Source: UBA4644 sp964646225 (lineage in GTDB: Bacteria > Bacillota > Clostridia > Oscillospirales > Butyricicoccaceae). Taken from it: 64,000 nt of DNA. Made by a program: the position numbers and the translations under genes. Where the stretch lies: the NCBI GenBank assembly GCA_964646225.1, contig CAZYAD010000002.1, forward strand, positions 15,418 through 79,417, read 5' to 3'. Within the stretch, counting starts at the first letter, position 1. Every line of letters begins with the position of its first letter. This document shows positions 1-7,702 of the stretch, one piece after another. Under the pieces are notes generated by a model. That model saw only the letters and a program-made list of their open reading frames with translations. It was not told where the DNA came from and did no database searches.

Positions 1-2
1 CC

Positions 3-1244
3 CGCGTGGACGAGATCGCCGCCGCGGTGGAGCAGCCCATGGCCCCCTCGGCCTACAGCTGCGCCGAGGGCGTCGTAACCCTGGACAAGGGGCAGACCGG
101 CTATTCCCTGGATCGGGAGGGCCTGCTGGAGCTGCTGGACACCCGGCTGCGCACCGCCGATTTTTCCCCGGTGGAGGGAAGGCTGAAGGAATCCGCCCCC
201 CAGCCCCTGTCAGCCTCCGCCATCGCCCAGAGCGTCAATACCGAGGTGGTGCAGACCACGCTGGATCTGGCGTCTGACCCCACCGGCGGCACCGTCCGGG
301 CCGGCACCCCCGGCATCCATGTGGAGGAAAGCGCCCTTCAGGCAGCCATCAACAGCCCGAACCGGCACGAGACCGTGTCTTGTACCATCACCCAGCCGGA
401 CTATACCGCCTCGGAGTATCAGGCGCTGCTGTTCCGGGATGTTCTGGGAGAATGCACCACCGACTTCAACCCCGGCAACAAAAACCGCACCACCAATGTG
501 CTGCTGGCCACCGATTTCTGCAACGGCGTGCTGCTGATGCCCGGGGATGTGTTCTCCTATAACGATGTGGTGGGGGAGCGCACCGCCGCCCGGGGCTTTA
601 AGGAAGCCACCATCTATGTGGGCAACTCCGCTGAGGACGGCCTTGGCGGCGGCGTCTGCCAGGTGACCTCCACCATCTATTACGCCGCCCTGCGGGCCGA
701 TGTGAAGATCGTGGAGCGCTGGGCCCACAGCCGCGAGGTCACCTATGTCCCTAAGGGCGAGGACGCCACCGTGGCTTGGGGCAGCAAGGACTTCAAGTTT
801 GAAAACAACAGCGGCTTCCCCATGAAGCTGGTTACCTCCCACACCACCAACACCCTGACGGTGAAGCTCTACGGCACCAACCTGAACAACAAGACGGTAA
901 AGATCGAAACGACCATCCTGTCCAAAACGCCCTTCGAGGTGGTGTATCAGGTGGATGAGAGCCTGGCACCGGGCACCCAGAAGGTGAAATCCAACGGCTA
1001 CACCGGCTACAAGACCGAAAGCTACCGGGTGGTCTATATCGACGGGGCAGAGGTCTCCCGCACTCTGGAGAACACCAGCACCTACCGAAAGTATGACAAG
1101 GTGATCCTGCACAACCCGGCCACCGCCACCGTGGAGCCGGTGAGCCCCACCGTGCCGGAGCCTGACCCGACCCCCGCGCCGGAGCCCGAGCCTCCCGCAG
1201 AGCCCGATACCGGCAACGCCGGCGGACTACTGACCGCCGACTGA
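3..1244 (+). CDS. VanW-family wall protein with G5 domain (5' end missing)
   Basis: The frame is open to the left edge of the window, so the N-terminus (presumably a signal or membrane anchor) lies outside. The visible 413 residues start with a region like the putative peptidoglycan-binding domain often found before VanW. A VanW domain follows at about residues 145-295 of the fragment, with GDVFSYNDVVG and GGGVCQVTSTIYYA as its conserved core. A G5-like domain (about 300-378) and a Pro/Glu-rich tail end the protein. This architecture is common in secreted clostridial cell-wall proteins. The biochemical function of VanW is not established, and vancomycin resistance should not be inferred because no van genes are nearby. 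Confidence 0.85.
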   Translation, partial: RVDEIAAAVEQPMAPSAYSCAEGVVTLDKGQTGYSLDREGLLELLDTRLRTADFSPVEGRLKESAPQPLSASAIAQSVNTEVVQTTLDLASDPTGGTVRAGTPGIHVEESALQAAINSPNRHETVSCTITQPDYTASEYQALLFRDVLGECTTDFNPGNKNRTTNVLLATDFCNGVLLMPGDVFSYNDVVGERTAARGFKEATIYVGNSAEDGLGGGVCQVTSTIYYAALRADVKIVERWAHSREVTYVPKGEDATVAWGSKDFKFENNSGFPMKLVTSHTTNTLTVKLYGTNLNNKTVKIETTILSKTPFEVVYQVDESLAPGTQKVKSNGYTGYKTESYRVVYIDGAEVSRTLENTSTYRKYDKVILHNPATATVEPVSPTVPEPDPTPAPEPEPPAEPDTGNAGGLLTAD

Positions 1245-1270
1245 GCGCAATCCTCTGCTTCCAAAAAACA

Positions 1271-1304
1271 CTGCCCCGTTTGGCTTGACCAAACGGGGCA
1301 GTTT
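1271..1304. terminator. Bidirectional intrinsic terminator
   Basis: A perfect 13-bp stem, CTGCCCCGTTTGG / CCAAACGGGGCAG, with a 5-nt loop sits between two converging genes. A-rich sequence precedes it and T-rich sequence follows, so it can serve the VanW gene (+) and the acetyltransferase (-). Confidence 0.85.
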
Positions 1305-1310
1305 GATGTT

Positions 1311-1781
1311 CTACGGCTTTGCGGGGGCTTCGCCCGGCGTCCACAGATAGATGCGGTGGAGAGACATATCGTCGTTATAATAGATATAGTCCCTGGGCGG
1401 GCGGACTTCTTCCAGCAGGGTGGCGCCCAGCGCCTCGATGGTTTTGCAGGAGGGGACATTGTCAAAGTCACAGGTGATGTAGAGCTGCTCCATCCCGTGG
1501 TACCGCGCCACCTGCGGCAGCAGCTGACAGGCGGCCAGGGCATAGTGATGGCCCCGGAAAGGCTCGTCCACCTCGTAGCCGATGTTTCCGTTGTAATAGG
1601 AATGGTCGTTCCGGCCGATGCGGAGGCTGATTTTTCCCACGGGGATGTCATCGGGCTTTGACAGGATCTCCCACCAGTAAAAGGGCAGCGCGCCGCAGCC
1701 GCCCGCAAAGGTGCCGATGAGGCGAAGACTCACCCGCTCGCCCTCCAGCCGGTAGAAATCCGGATGAAACAGCGGCTGCAT
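1311..1781 (-). CDS. GNAT-family N-acetyltransferase
   Basis: The 156-residue protein fits the GNAT acetyl-CoA-dependent acyltransferase fold of the RimJ/RimL type. Visible hallmarks are a beta strand ending in GNIGYEVDEPFRGHHYA (about residues 65-80, acetyl-CoA pyrophosphate-binding region) and a late CDFDNVPSCKTIEALGA segment typical of the C-terminal half. The substrate cannot be told. The ATG at 1781 is chosen because GAGGGG lies 7-8 nt upstream; an in-frame start 27 nt earlier would overlap the preceding gene. It lies 11 nt downstream of a small conserved-looking gene and is probably cotranscribed with it. Confidence 0.8.
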   Translation of the reverse strand: MQPLFHPDFYRLEGERVSLRLIGTFAGGCGALPFYWWEILSKPDDIPVGKISLRIGRNDHSYYNGNIGYEVDEPFRGHHYALAACQLLPQVARYHGMEQLYITCDFDNVPSCKTIEALGATLLEEVRPPRDYIYYNDDMSLHRIYLWTPGEAPAKP

Positions 1782-1792
1782 GGTACAGCCCC

Positions 1793-2011
1793 TCAGTCCC
1801 GGCACCACTTTTCCAGCTGGGAAAAGGGCAGGGTCAGCTCCACCCGCTGGCCGTTTTCGTCCAGCCCGAACACCGCCAGCTCCTCAAAATCGTTGTACAG
1901 GATCATGTTGCTGTCCCGCAGTCCCCGCGCTTGGGCAAAGGCCCGGGCCGCCGCCTCCAGCTGGGTCTGGGTATAGCCCTTTTTCCGATAACGCAAAACA
2001 AGTTTCTCCAT
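1793..2011 (-). CDS. Small hypothetical protein (72 aa)
   Basis: The protein starts at an ATG preceded by AAAGGATG at a good distance; the longer frame upstream has no ribosome binding site. It is a soluble, charged protein (MEKLVLRYRKKGYTQ at the N-terminus) with no transmembrane segment, cysteine motif or recognisable domain. It lies between thymidine kinase and the acetyltransferase on the same strand, with 11 nt to the latter, so it probably shares a transcript with it. I do not recognise a family and assign no function. Confidence 0.6.
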   Translation of the reverse strand: MEKLVLRYRKKGYTQTQLEAAARAFAQARGLRDSNMILYNDFEELAVFGLDENGQRVELTLPFSQLEKWCRD

Positions 2012-2106
2012 AGTCAAGCATCCTTTCGTGAAATGGTGCCCCGGGCACAACAGCATGATACCACGCTTTTTTCCGTCGTGCAAGCAGAACCGTGGCCGCC
2101 GCAGGC

Positions 2107-2697
2107 TCAGGGCCGCCGGACGACCCTGCCCTCACGGATGGCAGCGTGCCAGCACTTGTGGCACATGGCGACATAGGCATCATTGCCCCCCAGAAACACC
2201 TGCTGTCCCCGGGTGACCACATGGCCCTCCCCGTCGATGCGGGCGTTGACGATGGCCTTGGCCCCGCAGGCGCACACCGTTTTGATCTCGGTGATGGAGT
2301 CGGCCACCTCAAACAGCCGGGCGCTGCCGGGGAACAGATGGGTGAGAAAGTCGGTGCGCAGACCGAAGCACAGCACCGGCACATTGTCCAGATCCACCAG
2401 CTCCCGCAGCTGATCGATCTGCTGCGGCGTAAAGAACTGACACTCATCCGCAATAATCACATCGGTCTTCTGCATCCTCCGATACACCTCCCGCAGATCG
2501 GTCTCCGGCGGAATAGCGTCGGCCTCTGCCTGCAAGCCGATGCGGCTGCGGATAATGTCCCGGCCGTCGCGGGTGTCGGTGGCCGGCTTGATGAGCCAGA
2601 CCCGCATCCCCAGCTCCTCGTAATTGAATTTGGTAATCAGCGCCTGGGCAGACTTGGAGCTGCCCATTGCGCCGTATTTGAAATACAGTTTTGCCAT
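2107..2697 (-). CDS. tdk: Thymidine kinase (type II)
   Basis: Phosphorylates thymidine to dTMP with ATP for nucleotide salvage in the cytoplasm. The 196 residues match the usual length of type II kinases. The P-loop GAMGSSKS is at residues 10-17, and the DECQFF motif (Walker B-like, with the catalytic Glu) is near residue 85. Two zinc-ligand pairs, CAC near residue 147 and CHKC near 182, form the lasso-domain zinc site. The ATG at 2697 follows GGGAGGTGCATCGTT. The gene appears to start its own transcript, with the small gene and the acetyltransferase downstream. Confidence 0.97.
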   Translation of the reverse strand: MAKLYFKYGAMGSSKSAQALITKFNYEELGMRVWLIKPATDTRDGRDIIRSRIGLQAEADAIPPETDLREVYRRMQKTDVIIADECQFFTPQQIDQLRELVDLDNVPVLCFGLRTDFLTHLFPGSARLFEVADSITEIKTVCACGAKAIVNARIDGEGHVVTRGQQVFLGGNDAYVAMCHKCWHAAIREGRVVRRP

Positions 2698-2798
2698 AAC
2701 GATGCACCTCCCGGGCGTTCTTGCTTAAAGATACCATAACCGGCAGCCCTTGTCCATGCTTCCCGGCAAAAAAGCGGCGGAAAACGCAGAAATTCCCC

Positions 2799-2827
2799 TT
2801 GCTTTCGCGGCGGAAGTAGTATATAAT
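2799..2827 (+). promoter_or_regulatory. SigA-type promoter of tRNA-Gly
   Basis: TTGCTT and TATAAT are separated by exactly 17 nt. The -10 ends 10 nt before the mature tRNA 5' end, as expected for a tRNA promoter. Confidence 0.8.
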
Positions 2828-2837
2828 AAGCCTGTTC

Positions 2838-2911
2838 GCAGGGTTAATACATCGGTAGTATGTCAGCTTCCCAAGCTGAACAGGCGGGTTCGACTCCCGT
2901 ACCCTGCTCCA
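2838..2911 (+). tRNA. tRNA-Gly (anticodon CCC)
   Basis: A complete 74-nt cloverleaf can be folded by eye. The acceptor stem is GCAGGGT / ACCCTGC, the D-stem ATAC / GTAT, and the anticodon stem TCAGC / GCTGA with loop TTCCCAA (anticodon CCC). The T-stem is GCGGG / CCCGT with loop TTCGACT. The discriminator is T and the 3' CCA is encoded. It decodes GGG glycine codons, is preceded by a strong promoter and is followed directly by a terminator, so it is a single-gene transcript. Confidence 0.97.
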
Positions 2912-2913
2912 GC

Positions 2914-2955
2914 AAAAAAGTCTCTTTTGTCAGGTGGACAAAAGAGACTTTTTTT
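2914..2955. terminator. Terminator between tRNA-Gly and the HAD gene
   Basis: A 12-bp stem, GTCTCTTTTGTC / GACAAAAGAGAC, with a 5-nt loop is flanked by A6 and T7, so it should work in both directions. Confidence 0.85.
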
Positions 2956-2962
2956 ATATTAT

Positions 2963-3757
2963 TTACAGCACAAACCGCCGCAGGGCCTCCTCCACGCCCA
3001 GAGAGCGCTCCTGCCCGCAGACATAGTCGGCCTCGGCTTTGGCCGCCGCCGCGCCGTTGGCCACCACCACGCCGATCCCGGCCCAGCGGATCATGGGCAG
3101 GTCGTTGGTGTTGTCGCCCAGAGCCAGGACCTCCTCCTGCCGGACGCCCACAAGGCCCGCCAGCCGGGCCAGCGCCTTTCCCTTGTCGGCCTCCCGGGGC
3201 ATCACCTCAATGAGCCAGGGCTGACTCTGGCAGAAGCTCAGCCCGGAAAAGGCCTCCTCCAGCTGTGCCAGCCTGGCCGCCACCCGTTCCGGCTGCTCCA
3301 CGATGAGCATCTTGGGCGTGGCGGGCAGGGCAGAGAAGGTGCGGTAATCCCCAATCTCCCGGAAGCCTACCGTGGCCACATCGGGATCCACCCGCAGCCC
3401 GGGGCAGTCCCGCTCACAGAGGATCACATCGTCCTCGTCGTAGCACTGGAGATACAGCCCCTCCTCCCGGCAGAAGGCGGCCACCTGTCGGATAACCTCC
3501 GGCGGGATGTCGGCGCGGTAGAGGATCTCGCCGGTGTCGCCCCACCGGATGCGCGAGCCGTTGTAGCAGATCACCGGCGTGCGGGCCCCGATGGTGCGTG
3601 CGGCCTCCAGCGCAGAGGGAAAGCAGCGGCCGGTGGCCACTGCGGTGAGCACGCCGCCCGCCGCCGCCCGATGCAGCAGGGCGGCGGTGGGCTCCGGGAT
3701 GCGTCCCTCCCTGTCCAGCAGCGTATTGTCCAAGTCAGTTGCGATGAGTCGGATCAT
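2963..3757 (-). CDS. Cof-type HAD hydrolase (phosphatase)
   Basis: The 264-residue protein is a haloacid-dehalogenase phosphatase of the Cof/YbiV subfamily, usually acting on sugar or coenzyme phosphates. Motif I is DLDNTLLD with the nucleophile Asp8 and acid/base Asp10. Motif II lies in VICYNGSRI, and motif IV is GDNTNDLPM near residue 218, coordinating Mg2+. The large C2-type cap between motifs II and III fits the length. ATG 3757 has GGGAGG about 10 nt upstream; the reading frame extends further but without a start signal. It follows ptb by 44 nt on the same strand and may be cotranscribed with buk-ptb. The substrate is not predictable. Confidence 0.88.
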   Translation of the reverse strand: MIRLIATDLDNTLLDREGRIPEPTAALLHRAAAGGVLTAVATGRCFPSALEAARTIGARTPVICYNGSRIRWGDTGEILYRADIPPEVIRQVAAFCREEGLYLQCYDEDDVILCERDCPGLRVDPDVATVGFREIGDYRTFSALPATPKMLIVEQPERVAARLAQLEEAFSGLSFCQSQPWLIEVMPREADKGKALARLAGLVGVRQEEVLALGDNTNDLPMIRWAGIGVVVANGAAAAKAEADYVCGQERSLGVEEALRRFVL

Positions 3758-3801
3758 GGTCCTGTTACCTCCCAAACATGGGCGCAGTCCCTGCGCCGAC
3801 C

Positions 3802-4707
3802 TTACGGACGGGCCATCACGGCCCCCAGCGCGATGGAGGCCAGCTTGCTTTCGGCGCTGTCCGAGCGGGACACCAGAATGATGGGCACCTTTGCGCCCAC
3901 GATCAGCCCTCCGGCCCGGCAGCCGGAAAGACACAGCGCGGTCTTGTAGATGGCGTTGCCCATCTCGTAGTTGGTCACCAGCAGCAGGTCGGCGTCGCCC
4001 GCGCCGGGAGCGTCAAACCGCTTGTGGCGGCAGGCATCCGGGCTGAGGGCCAGATCCACCGAGACCGGCCCGATCACATTCATGTGATAGGGCGCCCACC
4101 TGTCGGTCATCCGGGCGATCATCTGGGCGTCCACCGTGCTCTGGATCTTGGGGTTGACCACCTCCGCGCCGCAGACACAGGCGGCGTTGATGTGCTCATA
4201 GCCCAGCTTTTGCAGCACCTGTGCGGCGTTGTCCAGGATCTGCACCTTTTTGTCCAGATCGGGGAAGGTGTTCATCCCGCCGTCGGTCATCAGCAGCATC
4301 TTGTGGTAGCCGCCGGTCTCAAACAGCATCACATGGCTCAGCAGCCGGTCGGTGCGCAGATTGGCCTCCTTGGCCAGTACGGCGCGCATCAGGTCGGCAG
4401 TGCCCAGAATGCCCTTCATCAGAAAGTGGGCCCGGCCCCGGGTCACCAGCGCCACCGCCTCCCGGGCGCAGTCCACATCGGTGTCGGCATGGACGATCTC
4501 GTAATCAGCGGGATCTTCGCCTTCGGCAGCCAGCAGGCGGCGGATCTCGTCCTCGTGTCCCACCAGAATGGGCTCCACGATCTGCCCCCGCCTTGCGCTG
4601 ACTACCGCCTCGATCACCGCCTCGTCGTGGGCGGCAGCCACAGCCATCGCACCGGAATCCTCGGACATGGCAGCCATGGTGATGGCATCAAGGGAATTCA
4701 AAGTCAT
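3802..4707 (-). CDS. ptb: Phosphate butyryltransferase
   Basis: Converts butyryl-CoA and phosphate to butyryl phosphate and CoA, the step before butyrate kinase. The 301-residue length and the C-terminal half (NVIGPVSVDLALSP, then LVTNYEMGNAIYKTAL and GLIVGAKVPIIL) are characteristic of the phosphate acetyl/butyryl transferase family. The neighbouring kinase makes the butyryl (or branched-chain acyl) assignment stronger than acetyl. ATG 4707 is preferred over the in-frame GTG 9 nt upstream because GAGG lies 8 nt before it. It starts 12 nt after buk, so the two form an operon. Confidence 0.92.
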   Translation of the reverse strand: MTLNSLDAITMAAMSEDSGAMAVAAAHDEAVIEAVVSARRGQIVEPILVGHEDEIRRLLAAEGEDPADYEIVHADTDVDCAREAVALVTRGRAHFLMKGILGTADLMRAVLAKEANLRTDRLLSHVMLFETGGYHKMLLMTDGGMNTFPDLDKKVQILDNAAQVLQKLGYEHINAACVCGAEVVNPKIQSTVDAQMIARMTDRWAPYHMNVIGPVSVDLALSPDACRHKRFDAPGAGDADLLLVTNYEMGNAIYKTALCLSGCRAGGLIVGAKVPIILVSRSDSAESKLASIALGAVMARP

Positions 4708-4719
4708 AGCGTCCACCTC

Positions 4720-5778
4720 TTAAAAATCACGGGCCTGCTCTTCGCCCCGCAGCACCCGCAGCGCGCCCTGGGCAAGAGAAAGCATCTCGGCCTCGCCGGG
4801 CAGCACCAGCACGGGGGCCAGCTTGCCCACATATTCCTCCACGGCAGCGGTCAGCCGCTTGGAGTAGGCCATGCCGCCGGTGAGGACGATGGCGTCCACC
4901 TCCTGCTTCAGCACGGCGGCCATGGAACCGATGTCCCGGCCCAGCTGATAGGCCAGCGCGTCAAAGATCAGCCGCGCCTGTGCGTTGCCCTCCTCAAAGG
5001 CCATGCGCTCCACATCCCGGAAGTCCCGGGTGTTCAGATAGGACACCACGCCGGAGGCGGTGTCGATCTGCCGGAGGATATCCTCCTTGCTGCGGCCGGA
5101 GAAGCACAGCTCGATGACCTGGTGCACCGGCAGTCCGCCGCCGCGGTCCATGGAGAAGCAGCCCTCGTCAAAAATGCAGTTGGCCTCGATGGCCCGGCCG
5201 CGGCAGTGGGCCGCCGTGGTGACGCCGCCGCCCAGATGGGCCACGATCAGGTTGCACTGCTCATAGGTCTTGCCCAGCATGGCGGCAGCCCGGCGGGCCA
5301 TGCCCCGATGGTTCAGGGCGTGGAAAAAGCACTCCCGGGTCATGCCGTTAAAGCCGGTGACCCGCGCCACATCGGGCAGCTCATCCACCGAGACGGGATC
5401 CACGAAAAAGGCGGGCAGACCGGTATCCCGGGTCAGCTCCCAGGCCAGCAGGATGCCCAGATTGGAGGCGTGCTCCCGGCGTGCGTGGTGCCGCATTTCC
5501 TCCACGGCAGCCTCGTTCACCCGATAGGTACCGGCAGCCACCGGATGGGTAAAGCCGCCCCGGGCGCAGACGGCGTCCAGCTGGGACAGGGCAAAGCCCG
5601 CCTTGTCCAGTGCGGCGCGGATCAGGCCCAGCCGATAGTCCAGCTGGTCGGGCACGCCGGGGAAGGGCGCCAGGTCGGCGGGGGTGTGGTTGATGGATTC
5701 GGTGTAGACCGGCGTTTCGTCCTCATAGACAGCAAGCTTGGTGGAGGTGGAGCCGGGGTTGATGACAAGGATCCGCAT
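4720..5778 (-). CDS. buk: Butyrate kinase
   Basis: Transfers the phosphate of butyryl phosphate to ADP, making ATP and butyrate. The 352-residue protein is an acetokinase-family member. The N-terminal phosphate-binding loop is NPGSTSTK (residues 7-14). RGGFTHPV, VAHLGGGVT (adenosine/phosphate 2 motif) and AIVLTGGMAYS near residue 297 are also visible. The length agrees with butyrate rather than acetate kinases, which are near 400. It is the first gene after a strong minus-strand promoter and precedes ptb. Solventogenic clostridia typically have ptb before buk, so the order here is reversed. Confidence 0.94.
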   Translation of the reverse strand: MRILVINPGSTSTKLAVYEDETPVYTESINHTPADLAPFPGVPDQLDYRLGLIRAALDKAGFALSQLDAVCARGGFTHPVAAGTYRVNEAAVEEMRHHARREHASNLGILLAWELTRDTGLPAFFVDPVSVDELPDVARVTGFNGMTRECFFHALNHRGMARRAAAMLGKTYEQCNLIVAHLGGGVTTAAHCRGRAIEANCIFDEGCFSMDRGGGLPVHQVIELCFSGRSKEDILRQIDTASGVVSYLNTRDFRDVERMAFEEGNAQARLIFDALAYQLGRDIGSMAAVLKQEVDAIVLTGGMAYSKRLTAAVEEYVGKLAPVLVLPGEAEMLSLAQGALRVLRGEEQARDF

Positions 5779-5816
5779 AATGATCGTCCTCCTGCGAATA
5801 AAAAATTCCTTTGTTT

Positions 5817-5845
5817 ATTTTATAACGATTTGTTCCTTCTGTCAA
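5817..5845 (-). promoter_or_regulatory. SigA-type promoter of the buk-ptb operon
   Basis: On the minus strand TTGACA and TAAAAT are separated by 17 nt, about 40 nt upstream of the buk start codon, which also has an AGGAGG-type site. Confidence 0.8.
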
Positions 5846-5869
5846 CGCCCGCATCGCACAACAAATGTC

Positions 5870-5898
5870 TTGCTCCGATGCAGGACTTGTGCTATTGT
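5870..5898 (+). promoter_or_regulatory. Probable promoter of the sigma-factor operon
   Basis: TTGCTC and TATTGT with 17-nt spacing lie about 85 nt before the sigma-factor start. The -10 is weak, and an ECF-type autoregulated promoter cannot be excluded. Confidence 0.5.
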
Positions 5899-5982
5899 GT
5901 ATATGAATCGCTGCTTGAAAAAATTTTTCAAAAAATGTGACCATTCCTCACCCTCATCCGTGTAATAGACAGGAGGCAACCG

Positions 5983-6483
5983 ATGGAATCCCAAGTGACC
6001 CAGTCGGCCCGGCGGGCCTATGATACCTACGCGGCCCGGCTTTACCGTGTGGCCTATGCCATTCTGCAAAGCAGGGAAAGCGCCGAGGACGCCCTGCAGG
6101 ATGTGTTTCTCCGGTATCTGTCCCACGGCGGTACCTTCCGCGACCCGGAGCACGAAAAGGCGTGGCTCATCCGCGTCACCGTCAACCGCTGCCGCGACCT
6201 GCAGCGTGCCGGCGCTGTCCGTGCCTATACGCCGCTGGAGGAGCTGCTGCATCAGCCCGGGGACACCGACCGGGACTGGTCGGGCGAGGAGCCGGTGCTG
6301 CGGGCGGTGCTGGCCCTGCCGGAAAAATACCGCACGGTGCTGGTGCTTCACAGTCTGGAGGAGCAGCCGGTCAACGCGGTGGCCTCTCAGCTGCGGCTGA
6401 CGCCCTCCGCCGTAAAAATGCGGCTGAAGCGCGGGCGTGAGCTGTTGAAGCAGCTGCTGGAAAAGGAGGATATCCATGTTTGA
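5983..6483 (+). CDS. ECF-type RNA polymerase sigma factor
   Basis: The 166-residue protein has the two-domain layout of extracytoplasmic-function sigma factors. Region 2 (about residues 12-80) contains the core-binding and -10 recognition helices, with ESAEDALQDVFLRYL and the DPEHEKAWLIRVTVNRCRD segment. Region 4 (about 105-160) contains LPEKYRTVLVLHSLEEQPVNAVA and a helix-turn-helix ending SAVKMRLKRGRELLK. AGGAGG lies 6 nt before the ATG. It overlaps the next gene by 8 nt, consistent with a translationally coupled sigma/anti-sigma pair. Its regulon is unknown; the lipoprotein downstream is a candidate. Confidence 0.92.
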   Translation: MESQVTQSARRAYDTYAARLYRVAYAILQSRESAEDALQDVFLRYLSHGGTFRDPEHEKAWLIRVTVNRCRDLQRAGAVRAYTPLEELLHQPGDTDRDWSGEEPVLRAVLALPEKYRTVLVLHSLEEQPVNAVASQLRLTPSAVKMRLKRGRELLKQLLEKEDIHV

Positions 6484-6949
6484 CCCCAAAACGACCCAGG
6501 CCTGGCAGAGCATTGGGCCGGAGGAAGGACTGCGGGAACGCATTCTTGCCCAACAGCCCGGAAGGGTGGTGCAATTCCCCCGCAAGCTGGCCCGGACGGC
6601 AGCGGCAGTCGCCGCCTGTCTGATCGTGGCGGTGTCCGTGCTGCGACTGAACGAGCCCCTGCTTCTGGTGGAGGGCAGCCCGGTGCGGCACACGATCACG
6701 GTAGGTGCCGGTCAGGGCCTTTCCCGCCAGGTGATGACCCTCTCGCTGGAGAGCGGCGTCACCATCCCGGTGGAGGCCGGTGACGGCGTGGAGCTGAAGG
6801 TCTCCGGCGGCGTGCTGGAGGACGGCCTCTGGACGGTGACCCAGCCGGGCGAGTATCTCCTGTATGCTCAAAAGGGCAGCCGCACCCATTGCTATCGGCT
6901 GTCTCAGGATGCCCAAAGCGGCCTGTGGACGCTGTCCCCCGCTGATTGA
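6476..6949 (+). CDS. Putative membrane anti-sigma partner
   Basis: The 157-residue protein overlaps the sigma gene by 8 nt. It has a short cytoplasmic N-terminus (about 38 residues), one membrane segment at about residues 39-57 (RTAAAVAACLIVAVSVL) and a small extracytoplasmic beta-rich domain. This layout is typical of ECF anti-sigma factors, but no zinc-binding HxxxCxxC motif is present, so it would not be a ZAS-type anti-sigma. The role is inferred from position and topology only. Confidence 0.6.
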   Translation: MFDPKTTQAWQSIGPEEGLRERILAQQPGRVVQFPRKLARTAAAVAACLIVAVSVLRLNEPLLLVEGSPVRHTITVGAGQGLSRQVMTLSLESGVTIPVEAGDGVELKVSGGVLEDGLWTVTQPGEYLLYAQKGSRTHCYRLSQDAQSGLWTLSPAD

Positions 6950-7022
6950 CCCGCTCCCGCCGGGGAGCACCCAAACCCATTGGCTGATTTTATTATTTGA
7001 AAAAATTTGGAGGAATCACATC

Positions 7023-7550
7023 ATGAAAAAGTTTATTTCCCTTCTGCTGGTCACCGTGCTGGCGCTGTCTCTGTTTGCTGCCTGCGGCAAGGATGAGGGC
7101 GGTGCCCAGGGCGCCGATCTGTCCGGCCTCACCGCCGAAGCGCTGATCGGCAAGATCTATGAGACCGTCATGCCCGAGTTCTCCCTGAACACCATGACCA
7201 TCGACCTGGCCGATGCCGACTCTGTGTCCTGGCTCACCGGCATCTCCGATCCCGCCCTGCTGAGCGACGCCGCCATTTCCGAGCCCATGATGAGCTCTCA
7301 GGCGTATTCCATGGTGCTGGTGCGCGTGGCCGATGCCGCCAAGGCCGAGGAGGTCGCCCAGACCATGCTGGACAACATCAACCCCGCCAAGTGGGTCTGC
7401 GTGGAGGCCGATGACATCGACGCCGCCATCTACGGCGATCTGGTGCTGTTCGTCATGATCAACAGCGAGTTCGGCATCCCCGCCGCTGATTTCGTCGGCG
7501 CCTTCAAGACGCTGGCCGGCGGCGCTCTGGACAAGGAGTACACCAAATAA
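7023..7550 (+). CDS. Lipoprotein, DUF4358-like
   Basis: The 175-residue protein starts with a lipoprotein signal peptide: KK at the N-terminus, a hydrophobic core and the lipobox LFAAC with the acylated Cys near residue 21. The mature part contains MVLVRVADAAKAEEVAQTML and YGDLVLFVM, segments resembling DUF4358 lipoproteins of Clostridia. The ATG at 7023 follows TTTGGAGGAATCACATC and gives the only signal peptide; the open frame upstream is spurious. It sits between the sigma/anti-sigma pair and the polysaccharide acylation genes. The function of the family is unknown. Confidence 0.75.
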   Translation: MKKFISLLLVTVLALSLFAACGKDEGGAQGADLSGLTAEALIGKIYETVMPEFSLNTMTIDLADADSVSWLTGISDPALLSDAAISEPMMSSQAYSMVLVRVADAAKAEEVAQTMLDNINPAKWVCVEADDIDAAIYGDLVLFVMINSEFGIPAADFVGAFKTLAGGALDKEYTK

Positions 7551-7580
7551 ATCCGGGCGTTTTGCCCATCATAAGGGGGC

Positions 7581-7610
7581 GGGGGCGAAGCGGCTCTCGC
7601 CCCCCTTTTT
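7581..7610 (+). terminator. Intrinsic terminator after the lipoprotein gene
   Basis: GGGGGCGA / TCGCCCCC with an 8-nt loop is followed by CTTTTT. It separates the sigma operon from the acylation genes. Confidence 0.7.
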
Positions 7611-7702
7611 GCATCCTTCCCCCCGACCCGGCCAGGGCGCAGGGTGTGGGGCAGGGCCCCACAAACGATCCCCATGCAAACGATACCTTCAGGAGGCTGC
7701 TT

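Noticed and set aside
3778..5940. A 720-codon plus-strand frame opposite ptb and buk.
   Set aside because: Gly/His/Gln-rich antisense translation with no recognisable domain; the minus-strand genes are unambiguous.
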